DNA of 5,716 nt from Microcaldota archaeon (GTDB taxonomy: Archaea; Micrarchaeota; Micrarchaeia; Anstonellales; VGKX01): assembly GCA_021823945.1 (NCBI GenBank), contig JAKALW010000083.1, forward strand, positions 1 to 5,716, given 5' to 3'. Positions within the stretch are counted from its first letter, which is position 1. Every line of letters starts with the position of its first letter. Below, piece after piece: positions 1 through 5,716 of this stretch. The notes under the pieces are model-generated. The model was not told the origin of the DNA. It worked only from the letters and a program-made list of their open reading frames with translations, and did not search any database. Position numbers and translations under genes: made by a program.

Positions 1-2390
1 CAATAATACTCAATAAGATAGCGCAATTCAGTATTGTCCGTTTCAAATTCGGCAGGGGGCAAAGAATCTGAAATTGACGGGACATGAGCGCCAGACACCT
101 TTTTGCCGGCAGCCAAGGATATGTCCAAGAGAACTGTGTTGATATAATCATCCTCAGCCCTCTTTGGCAGCCTGCTTAGCGCGTTTTTGAGATTCTTTTC
201 AGTGTCAATGCCTTCAAAAATATCATTTGAGTACGTGCCATGCTTGATTATATTCCTCTGGACGCGCCTATGGACTTCCATGTAAGACGCCCAGGAAGGA
301 GAATTCCGTGATTCCCCTAAAAAGAAAAGCGAGTGCACCTGGCCTGAAAGCGGGGAATGAGTCCCATGCGCAGAGGATAGTGACAGGCATGCCTGCGCCA
401 CATTGGGAGCCTTCAGCGAATCCTTTGTTTTCAGCAATGTCAGCAGATTGCTGCACAATGCCATGCGGTAGAATGGCGGCAGGCTGGGAACTGCGTGGGA
501 CAGAAGCTTCAATGTTCCCAAGTAATTGTTCTTATTGAAGTCAGACTCGAAATCCTTGAACACATATTCATCCAGGTGAATATCGGATTTGCCAGTATGC
601 GCATTAGGTGCGTATCTGCCCAAAATGCCGAAATAGGTGTTCAGCTCTTCAAAATACAGAGGCATTGCTGTGGGCAATTTCTGCATGCCCGGTCCACGGG
701 GGAGCGCATCTTTCATGCTAAGGCCATTGGAGAAATATTTCTGCAAAAGCGCAGCGTCGCCGCCAAAAAGCGACTCATAGGACTGAAACTGCCTAATCAC
801 AAGCATTTCATTTTTGGTCAGAGAGATATTTGCCCTGTGGAGAAGCCCGAGAATAAGCGCATTTCTTGCCGAATCTGCCAACTCCATATCTGAGTGCGAT
901 AGGCTGTTGTTTTTGAAATACATTTCAGCAGCCGCAAGAAGAACCAATTTCTTATGCGTGCCGGCGAACATAACATCAGGTTTTGGCAGTTTATTCATTG
1001 CCAAGACAGTAATCCTATTCCTCTCATTATCAACATGAATCGGGCCGCCGGGGACATAGGTTGTTGCCTTGTAATAGTGATAGGGCGCATATTTGTCCAC
1101 AACGGAATGCGAGTAGACCTTGACAAAATCCTCGTATTGCAAGCTGTCAGTTGACTCAAGGCAGAATACTCTGGGGGAGGCTGTCACTCCGGTTTTGCCA
1201 TATCTTAACAAATCAAAATATGAAAAGACATTAGTGGCAAGTGCAGACGCGCTGCTTGAAGCCAAATTGGGGCTGTCGGCGAGTGCATTAATAGCCTTAA
1301 TTATCTCGCCTTTTTTATTTGGCGGATACAAGAATATCTCGCGGTTCTTATAGGACTTGAGCAGGCGCAGATACGAAACAAGCTCGGAAGTCAAGGTATT
1401 GGATTCTTCAGGCCGATACTTTTTACTAACAATCTCACTTCCTAATTCAAAAACATGATCGCCAGAAGACTCAAGAATAGTGTTCAGTTTTTTCTTTATT
1501 GCAAGGCTATTTTGCGCGAGAAATGATCCTGTTTCATGCTTGGAGGGCGCATCTGAAAACTGCCGCGCGATATAATCTATTCCAAGCACGCCTTGGAGTG
1601 CATCAATAATTTTGACATAATTTGAATATGAACCCAAACCTGCATTATCTATTCTTTCTAAGGCAGCGTCATACTGATTTCCGTGGATTTTTCTAAAAAC
1701 ACGCAGTGCCATGAATTCGACAAAACCATCATTTAGCCAGCCAAGGTTTTGATTTGCCAATCTGCCATCAGATTTTCTGAATTTAATGTCCCTAAAAGCG
1801 CCATATTGGTGGACGTTTTCATGATACACAGTCATAAAAAAACATGCATTTATGGCATCGTCATCCTTGCCAAGTTCGCTCATAATTTCACGAATTATAC
1901 ATTCCTTGTTTATTAGAGAATAATTGTTAATCAAACGCAGACCAACCGAATAACCGGCAGGTGTGTCTGCAAAGGCAGGGTCAAAATTATTCCAAATGCA
2001 ATTGAGAAAATCACTCTCATTTTCAAACACGAGTGTTTCAAAAAGAGGCTGATGATTCAGAAGCATGCTTGAAATTATTCCACTTGAGCGAGCAAGCAGG
2101 GGATTATCATTGGCATTCGAAATACCATTGCTGTTTTTGACAGTCTTTTTGTGTTTATCATTATCTTTTCTGGGAAACATATTCATGGATTTTAATGAAT
2201 TGAAAAAAGTCGTATTTGTGAATTTGGTAGCACCTTCCATTGAAACATTATAAAGATTGACAAATCGCTCAATCATATTGTCGCGCGTATTCTCTAAAAG
2301 CGGCATAAGTTTTGAGAAATACCTAGTACTGAAGCTGCGCGTAGTAGCATGCATAAAACGCGAATCCAATGCAATTGCTCCAGAAACCAT
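1..2390 (-). CDS. Gene D: large putative zinc metallopeptidase, gluzincin-like (no stop in window)
   Basis: One frame is open without a stop from TGA 2424-2426 to the left edge, giving at least 796 residues from ATG 2388-2390; the C terminus is outside the window. HENVH (residues 190-194, bases 1809-1823) matches the HExxH motif, in which the two His bind zinc and the Glu is the catalytic base. After 23 residues comes WLNDGFVEF (218-226), which resembles the WLxEGxAEY helix of gluzincins such as families M1 and MA-like peptidases. There the first Glu is the third zinc ligand; here that place is Asp221, with Glu225 four residues later. The remaining 570 residues look mostly helical and I recognise no domain. 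No internal membrane segment is evident. TTG codons at 2421-2423 and 2412-2414 are alternative starts; the first would give a hydrophobic leader. No promoter is seen before it, so it is probably read from the gene C transcript. The 5' part is AT-rich, the 3' part more GC-rich. Confidence 0.82.
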   Translation of the reverse strand, partial: MVSGAIALDSRFMHATTRSFSTRYFSKLMPLLENTRDNMIERFVNLYNVSMEGATKFTNTTFFNSLKSMNMFPRKDNDKHKKTVKNSNGISNANDNPLLARSSGIISSMLLNHQPLFETLVFENESDFLNCIWNNFDPAFADTPAGYSVGLRLINNYSLINKECIIREIMSELGKDDDAINACFFMTVYHENVHQYGAFRDIKFRKSDGRLANQNLGWLNDGFVEFMALRVFRKIHGNQYDAALERIDNAGLGSYSNYVKIIDALQGVLGIDYIARQFSDAPSKHETGSFLAQNSLAIKKKLNTILESSGDHVFELGSEIVSKKYRPEESNTLTSELVSYLRLLKSYKNREIFLYPPNKKGEIIKAINALADSPNLASSSASALATNVFSYFDLLRYGKTGVTASPRVFCLESTDSLQYEDFVKVYSHSVVDKYAPYHYYKATTYVPGGPIHVDNERNRITVLAMNKLPKPDVMFAGTHKKLVLLAAAEMYFKNNSLSHSDMELADSARNALILGLLHRANISLTKNEMLVIRQFQSYESLFGGDAALLQKYFSNGLSMKDALPRGPGMQKLPTAMPLYFEELNTYFGILGRYAPNAHTGKSDIHLDEYVFKDFESDFNKNNYLGTLKLLSHAVPSLPPFYRMALCSNLLTLLKTKDSLKAPNVAQACLSLSSAHGTHSPLSGQVHSLFFLGESRNSPSWASYMEVHRRVQRNIIKHGTYSNDIFEGIDTEKNLKNALSRLPKRAEDDYINTVLLDISLAAGKKVSGAHVPSISDSLPPAEFETDNTELRYLIEYY

Positions 2391-2430
2391 CAGAGTCAAC
2401 TCAACATAAACCAAGCTATGCAATCAAAAA

Positions 2431-3879
2431 CTATGGCTCGCCGCCATATGTTTTCTTGCAGTATTCTTTCATTGCGAGATAATCAGGCCAGAAAAATTCC
2501 CGCATCGATGGATTGTCCAGATATAATTTACCATCATTCTCATCCCAATGATAACCGCCAGGCACTCCATCTTCAACTTGGAAAGGATTGTAATGCCGCC
2601 ATCTCTCGCCCAATGCCTCAGACCTCATGCGCGGATACCAAGATCTCAAATCCTTCTGTTTTTCCGTATCAAAACACTCATTCAATCTCTTTTTCTGCTG
2701 GGCAAGCACTTGCTTGCCCACCTCAAGTGTGGGAGAAACCATGTATTTTGCCCAGTAATAGTCCTGGATGTCCATGAGCAAAAGGACTTTTTTCGCTTCT
2801 TCCGCATTACTGCGCAGGGTTACCTTATCGCGCATCTGTTTCCTTTCAGTCACAATAGAATGCATATAACTGTCAAACTTCGCCCTATCGTAATCATCAG
2901 GCGCGAATGGCTCGAAAAAGCCGATTTTGTCGGGTTTTTGGAAATCATTTTTCTTTGACGCCAATTTGTCCATGAACACACCCCAATAATCCTTTCTCCA
3001 CCTGCGATATATCCTCCAAACTGGTATAAATAGCAGATAAATGCCCGAAGGATTGCCTTTTGTCTCGCCATTAACTTCAATTTCAAAATGCATTGATTTG
3101 GTTTTTGCTATCTGCACACTCAGTGAAGGCTTGTTATTGCCTGAAAAAACATAATCAATTGCGCCAAGAGGGTCAACATTATTTGGAGACAGGCGAAAAT
3201 TGACTTTAAAGCCGCTTGGCAAGCCAAATCTCAGGATTAGATTTCTGGAAATTCCCTGTTCCATTGGCTTATAGTAATCAATGCATTTTCTGCCAAGGAA
3301 ATAATCGTAATCGCCTGCGAGGCTTATGTTGACTGCCAATGTATCTGGCCTGGCACCTGGCTGCGCAAGATATGATGACAAAAGCGTGGCAAGTGAATCA
3401 GCAAGGCCTTTTGTCTCAAAATGCGCGTATTCAGGCTTGTGCTTAGGGGCAATCAGTGAAAATTTGCATTGCAGCGGTTTGCATGAAAGCGAAATGCCAT
3501 CCTTGTTGGCGAAAAATCCATCAACCCTGTAAACAGGGAGATAATGGAAGATTTCCCTTGATACGTCATTTTCCTTTTTGACAATTTCCTCCTTTGAAAG
3601 CCTGTCATGGCTAAATAAGTCAAGCGCTGTTTCTGTCAAAGGAGGTGCCACTGTGAAGATGATGCTTGCAGCAACTGAAGTGATAAGCGTCCTTTTGATA
3701 GTAGTGCGGCAAGTGTTGAAATAATCAACCGGGCGTTTTCTGTCAAGCAGGGTTCTTTCCTCGCCAAGCCTGGTGAAATAAAGAGATACTCTGGAACGGA
3801 TATTTTGAGGATTATAGATAGTATTCCGCCTGCCTGAAGAGAAATTGCCGTTATTGCCTGTGCCTTGCTGTAATCCCAC
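2431..3879 (-). CDS. Gene C: unrecognised protein with one N-terminal membrane segment (482 aa)
   Basis: The frame ends at TAG 2431-2433. Upstream it is closed by TAA at 3904-3906, and no ATG occurs in the first 200 codons. The only early starts are TTG at 3892-3894 and GTG at 3877-3879. I chose GTG because the TATA box predicts transcription starting there; TTG would add five residues. Counting from GTG, a polar basic N terminus (about 1-63, with many Arg) is followed by a hydrophobic stretch at about 65-81 (LITSVAASIIFTVAPP), consistent with one membrane segment and the basic end inside. The middle (about 110-280) looks beta-rich. Residues about 279-302 (GIYLLFIPVWRIYRRWRKDYW) are strikingly aromatic and basic and could lie at a membrane surface. 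The C-terminal third is helical and rich in charged and aromatic residues. No catalytic motif was found and no family recognised. Gene D follows within 40 bases, so the two are probably one operon. Confidence 0.85.
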   Translation of the reverse strand: MGLQQGTGNNGNFSSGRRNTIYNPQNIRSRVSLYFTRLGEERTLLDRKRPVDYFNTCRTTIKRTLITSVAASIIFTVAPPLTETALDLFSHDRLSKEEIVKKENDVSREIFHYLPVYRVDGFFANKDGISLSCKPLQCKFSLIAPKHKPEYAHFETKGLADSLATLLSSYLAQPGARPDTLAVNISLAGDYDYFLGRKCIDYYKPMEQGISRNLILRFGLPSGFKVNFRLSPNNVDPLGAIDYVFSGNNKPSLSVQIAKTKSMHFEIEVNGETKGNPSGIYLLFIPVWRIYRRWRKDYWGVFMDKLASKKNDFQKPDKIGFFEPFAPDDYDRAKFDSYMHSIVTERKQMRDKVTLRSNAEEAKKVLLLMDIQDYYWAKYMVSPTLEVGKQVLAQQKKRLNECFDTEKQKDLRSWYPRMRSEALGERWRHYNPFQVEDGVPGGYHWDENDGKLYLDNPSMREFFWPDYLAMKEYCKKTYGGEP

Positions 3880-3899
3880 GCAATATTGTGGCAAAAAAA

Positions 3900-3909
3900 G
3901 TATTTAAAT
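3900..3909 (-). promoter_or_regulatory. Archaeal-type TATA box for gene C
   Basis: Minus-strand ATTTAAATAC contains TTTAAATA at 3908-3901, a good match to the archaeal TATA consensus. Its centre is about 26 bases upstream of the GTG codon at 3879-3877. Archaeal transcription normally begins 25-27 bases after the TATA centre, so the predicted transcript would begin at or next to that GTG and be leaderless. I cannot make out a clear BRE element upstream. The surrounding gap is AT-rich, which raises the chance of a spurious match, but the exact spacing to a start codon argues in its favour. Confidence 0.55.
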
Positions 3910-3949
3910 GTAATTAATGAAGAGAATAATTCGTTTAGACGGTTTACAT

Positions 3950-3961
3950 CAAGCCCGCTTG
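3950..3961. promoter_or_regulatory. Small perfect dyad upstream of the gene C promoter
   Basis: CAAGCCCGCTTG has five-base arms (CAAGC and GCTTG) around two central bases. It lies about 40 bases upstream of the TATA box of gene C and directly after the last T-tract of the array. As an RNA hairpin the loop would be too tight, so if it is functional an operator-like binding site is more plausible. A 12-base dyad can arise by chance. Confidence 0.2.
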
Positions 3962-4066
3962 AAAAAATAATCCACTTGCACCAGACAAGGAAGAAAAAAA
4001 TCATCTGGCTAGTTGCAGTCAGAAAGTAAAAATTATCCTGCTCGCTGCAGACGTAAAGTAAAAAAT
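3962..4066 (-). repeat. Degenerate tandem array, period about 33 bases, each unit led by a T-tract
   Basis: On the minus strand T-tracts begin at 4065 (6 T), 4032 (5 T), 4000 (7 T) and 3967 (6 T), with start-to-start spacings of 33, 32 and 33 bases. The first two units align over their full length (T-tract, ACTTT, then CTGCA and AGC then GAT), with roughly three quarters of positions shared. The third keeps the T-tract, GTCTG and GGAT with small gaps. The fourth has only the T-tract. The array fills most of the noncoding gap between genes B and C. It may be a multi-site terminator, a set of protein-binding sites, or curved DNA, since 33 bases is close to three helical turns. No units were found elsewhere in the window. 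Confidence 0.5.
4028..4065 (-). terminator. Probable oligo-T archaeal terminator of the A-B transcript
   Basis: Immediately after the TGA of gene B the minus strand has six T (4065-4060), then ACTTT, and a further five T at 4032-4028. Archaeal RNA polymerase can terminate at U-rich runs without a stable hairpin, and I see no strong hairpin here. Further T runs follow at 4000-3994 and 3967-3962, so termination may be spread over several sites. Assignment is by position and composition only. Confidence 0.4.
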
Positions 4067-5208
4067 CATGCCGCTTGTGTTTGGGGCTGTTGAGCCTGGC
4101 CTTGAGGCAGGGGCGTTTGTTCCGGGCCCTGATTTTGCGGGACCACCTGGAATCTCAGAGAACCCAAACCTGTGGTTGGTGTCTGCTGCCTTGGCGCATT
4201 TTGCTGTTGTTGCGCGCCAAGCACTTCAAGAATTGCGGACTTCATCTCCTGCTCGGTCATTGCAGGCAGAACCCTCTCGCCAGTGCTGGTTTTGATTTTG
4301 CCAGACGCTATTTCCTGTGCTGCCAGGAATGCCGATTCAGCTATCTGTGTGGTTTCGGATAGTGGCACGCCAGCGTCAAGGCGCAGTTGGAGTTTCATGT
4401 TTGCGATGAATTTCGCCTTGTCGGTCTTGGCCAAGAAATCCGCCGCCTTTTCCTCCGCAGAGAGGAACTTTGCGGAATCGGATTTCAGGTAAGTGGATAC
4501 TGCATTGGCGACCGAGCCCGCGACTATCTCCTTCGCGCGCTCGCGCTTTTGGATATCAAAGATGATGGCATTCATCTGCGGTTTCAGGCCCATAAAGGCA
4601 ATGGAATTCATGTAGATTGTCTGCTTTATGCGCTGGATGAGCCCGGAGACGAAGTCGTTGACCTGTTTCTCAAGGTCATTGTAACCCCACTGCTTGGCAA
4701 GGTTGTTCAATTCATCGAAGGATTTGGCGTTATAGACTGCAGCGTAACGCTCATCATATTTTTTGGTAATTTCTGCAATTTCTTCAGGAGTTTTAGCATT
4801 CATTAATTCAGCTGCTTTACTCTTATCCAAATCTTCAATTAAATCCTGACGAGCTTTTGATTCTTTTATAAGATTTGTTGTTTCCACCGTAATTTTTTCA
4901 ATTAAACTTAGCCGAGCAATGTCCGTGTTCATGAGATTCATAACATTAGCATACTGTTCCGGCTTCTGTTCAATCTGCGTCTGTATTTGTTGCTGGATAT
5001 CCTTGTAAAAAGAAGCCATCATTGTATTGACTTGCTGCGAAGTAGTAGCCTCGGAAATCTTAGGAATGGTCGGGAGCGGAATCTTCAGATTTTCAAGATT
5101 CTTGGCTGTGTTGACAACGCTTTGCTCGGCTGCTTGTTTCTGCTCTTGGAAAATATTTTGAGTGGTTTGAATATCTTTAGTCCTTTGAGCAAACTGAAAA
5201 ATAAACAT
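4066..5208 (-). CDS. Gene B: 380-residue helical protein with Gln/Pro-rich disordered tail, function unknown
   Basis: A complete frame runs from ATG 5206-5208 to TGA 4066-4068. I recognise no family. Residues about 10-335 are rich in Ala, Glu, Lys and Gln with few Gly or Pro, as in long helices or coiled coils (for example IQQQIQTQIEQ at 71-81 and the stretch at 97-135). A Pro-rich break (IPLPTIPKI, 43-51) separates the first helix from the rest. Two copies of a short helical unit, NAKTPEEIAEITKK at 137-150 and NAKSFDELNNLAKQ at 160-173, lie 23 residues apart. Residues about 336-380 are rich in Gln, Pro and Thr and are probably disordered. There is no signal peptide and no clear membrane segment. 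It follows gene A by 15 bases with a weak AGGT ribosome site, so it is probably translated from the A transcript. The first 155 codons are AT-rich and the remainder much more GC-rich, an abrupt change near 4740. It could be a scaffold, filament, adaptor or virion-type structural protein; nothing in the sequence decides between these. Confidence 0.85.
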   Translation of the reverse strand: MFIFQFAQRTKDIQTTQNIFQEQKQAAEQSVVNTAKNLENLKIPLPTIPKISEATTSQQVNTMMASFYKDIQQQIQTQIEQKPEQYANVMNLMNTDIARLSLIEKITVETTNLIKESKARQDLIEDLDKSKAAELMNAKTPEEIAEITKKYDERYAAVYNAKSFDELNNLAKQWGYNDLEKQVNDFVSGLIQRIKQTIYMNSIAFMGLKPQMNAIIFDIQKRERAKEIVAGSVANAVSTYLKSDSAKFLSAEEKAADFLAKTDKAKFIANMKLQLRLDAGVPLSETTQIAESAFLAAQEIASGKIKTSTGERVLPAMTEQEMKSAILEVLGAQQQQNAPRQQTPTTGLGSLRFQVVPQNQGPEQTPLPQGQAQQPQTQAA

Positions 5209-5214
5209 CTAATA

Positions 5215-5218
5215 ACCT
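5215..5218 (-). promoter_or_regulatory. Weak ribosome binding site (AGGT) of gene B
   Basis: Minus-strand AGGT lies six bases before the ATG of gene B, inside the 15-base gap after the gene A stop. It is a partial match to the archaeal AGGTGA-type Shine-Dalgarno sequence. It supports the ATG at 5206-5208 and translation as an internal gene of an A-B transcript. The match is only four bases, so chance is possible. Confidence 0.4.
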
Positions 5219-5223
5219 GTGAA

Positions 5224-5716
5224 TTATCTTTGAGCTACCAATGCCGCCCCACCCAAATTGCCAATGAAGGGTATTGTTGACAACTTTTCCTTAGAAGGGA
5301 AGTAAAGTATCAACTGGTCAGTAAAATTCTGATTGGCAGGGAAGAAACCCAGTTGTGGCTTATCAGACATTGTAGAAAGTCCCATTAAAGATAAATCTGA
5401 CAAATTATTTATATGAGGTTCTGATTTAGCACCATCACTAAAATAAGTTCCGATTTCCTTAGCCCCAGTTCCAGGGTAAAGTGCAAATCCAAACTTGTTC
5501 TTGCCCAGCCAGTCAACTACCATAACTTGATAATCATTCTTAATTGGTTCTTTGAAAGTGACCACAGCAGTTCCAATTTTAGAATCAGGAGTGAATTTGC
5601 CTGGAAAACTTTTCTCTATGAAACCCTTAGCCCCGACATCCCAAATGTAGAAGAAATGGCACATTTCCTTGTCTTCCGGGCGCATCTTGTACCCGCCATA
5701 TTCTACATGGGCCTTT
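5224..5716 (-). CDS. Gene A: unrecognised protein, C-terminal part only (5' end beyond window)
   Basis: The frame is open from the right edge to a TAA stop at 5224-5226 and gives about 163 residues. An internal ATG exists at 5683-5685, but the frame continues upstream through codons reading KAHVEYGGYK with no stop, so the real start probably lies outside the window. The visible part has no HExxH, Walker, zinc-ribbon or helix-turn-helix motif that I can find. It looks beta-rich, with short alternating hydrophobic strands (GTAVVTF, YQVMVVDW, FGFALYPG, LILYFP) separated by Gly, Asn, Asp and Pro turns. It ends in a short hydrophobic, Gly-rich segment (IPFIGNLGGAALVAQR) that is too short to be a confident membrane anchor. 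The sequence is AT-rich: I counted 18 G+C in 60 bases at 5401-5460. The stop lies 15 bases before the start of gene B, so the two are probably co-transcribed. Function unknown; a surface or structural beta domain is only a guess. Confidence 0.8.
   Translation of the reverse strand, partial: KAHVEYGGYKMRPEDKEMCHFFYIWDVGAKGFIEKSFPGKFTPDSKIGTAVVTFKEPIKNDYQVMVVDWLGKNKFGFALYPGTGAKEIGTYFSDGAKSEPHINNLSDLSLMGLSTMSDKPQLGFFPANQNFTDQLILYFPSKEKLSTIPFIGNLGGAALVAQR

Noticed and set aside
308..1353. Plus-strand frames of 66-132 codons opposite gene D
   Set aside because: The minus frame is open for the whole 2.4 kb and encodes a coherent protein with a metallopeptidase motif; the plus frames are short and overlap one another.
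2424..2433. Genes C and D as one gene split by a frameshift
   Set aside because: C ends at TAG 2431-2433 and the D frame has its own TGA at 2424-2426 just upstream, so the D frame cannot extend into C; two adjacent genes is the simpler reading.
2520..2565. DENDG-containing segment near the C terminus of gene C as an EF-hand-like calcium loop
   Set aside because: The spacing of acidic residues to the Gly and the missing Glu at loop position 12 do not fit the EF-hand consensus.
3637..3724. Plus-strand micro-ORF of 23 codons (GTG 3653 to TAA 3724) with a hydrophobic product and a strong AAAGGAGGTG sequence just upstream
   Set aside because: It is antisense to the membrane segment of gene C; the Shine-Dalgarno-like run is the complement of codons for Ala-Pro-Pro, and the hydrophobic product is expected opposite such a segment. 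No promoter is visible.
3636..4004. Minus-strand 122-codon frame with a hydrophobic N terminus, overlapping the B-C gap and the 5' part of gene C
   Set aside because: It is in another frame from gene C, runs through the T-tract array and TATA box, and its second half is a shadow of the well-supported gene C.
4068..4806. Several plus-strand frames of 75-139 codons opposite gene B
   Set aside because: They lie in the GC-richer half of gene B, where antisense stops are scarce, and have no ribosome site or sensible protein pattern.

Overview
The window carries four protein-coding genes, all on the minus strand, so they are transcribed from right to left. In order they are gene A (5716 to 5224, its 5' part lies beyond the right edge), gene B (5208 to 4066, complete), gene C (3879 to 2431, complete) and gene D (2390 to 1, which runs off the left edge with no stop). 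I recognise none of them as a named gene. I see no RNA gene, CRISPR array, insertion sequence or tRNA. The plus strand holds only short antisense reading frames that I regard as shadows.

Organism: an archaeon is most likely, perhaps one of the small-genome uncultivated (DPANN-type) lineages. The reasons are a good archaeal TATA-box match (TTTAAATA) about 26 bases before a GTG start codon, which fits leaderless transcription; oligo-T tracts after a stop codon with no strong GC hairpin; almost no Shine-Dalgarno sequences; and no similarity I can recognise in any of the four proteins. This is an inference. A divergent bacterial or viral origin cannot be excluded from 5.7 kb with no marker gene.

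Layout: A and B form one transcription unit with a 15-base gap. B is followed by a 186-base noncoding gap holding a degenerate tandem array of T-tracts about 33 bases apart, then a small dyad, then the TATA box for C. C and D are probably a second unit: the gap is 40 bases or less and I see no promoter in it.

Function: A is a probably beta-rich, AT-rich C-terminal fragment. B is a long helical protein with a Gln/Pro-rich disordered tail. C is predicted to cross the membrane once near its N terminus. D is a large protein with a zinc metallopeptidase signature (HENVH, then WLNDGFVEF) that looks gluzincin-like but has Asp where the third zinc ligand Glu is expected. A membrane- or envelope-associated system with a proteolytic component is a reasonable hypothesis, but it rests on gene order and the one protease motif only. 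Base composition changes abruptly inside B, and more gradually inside D, which suggests mosaic histories.
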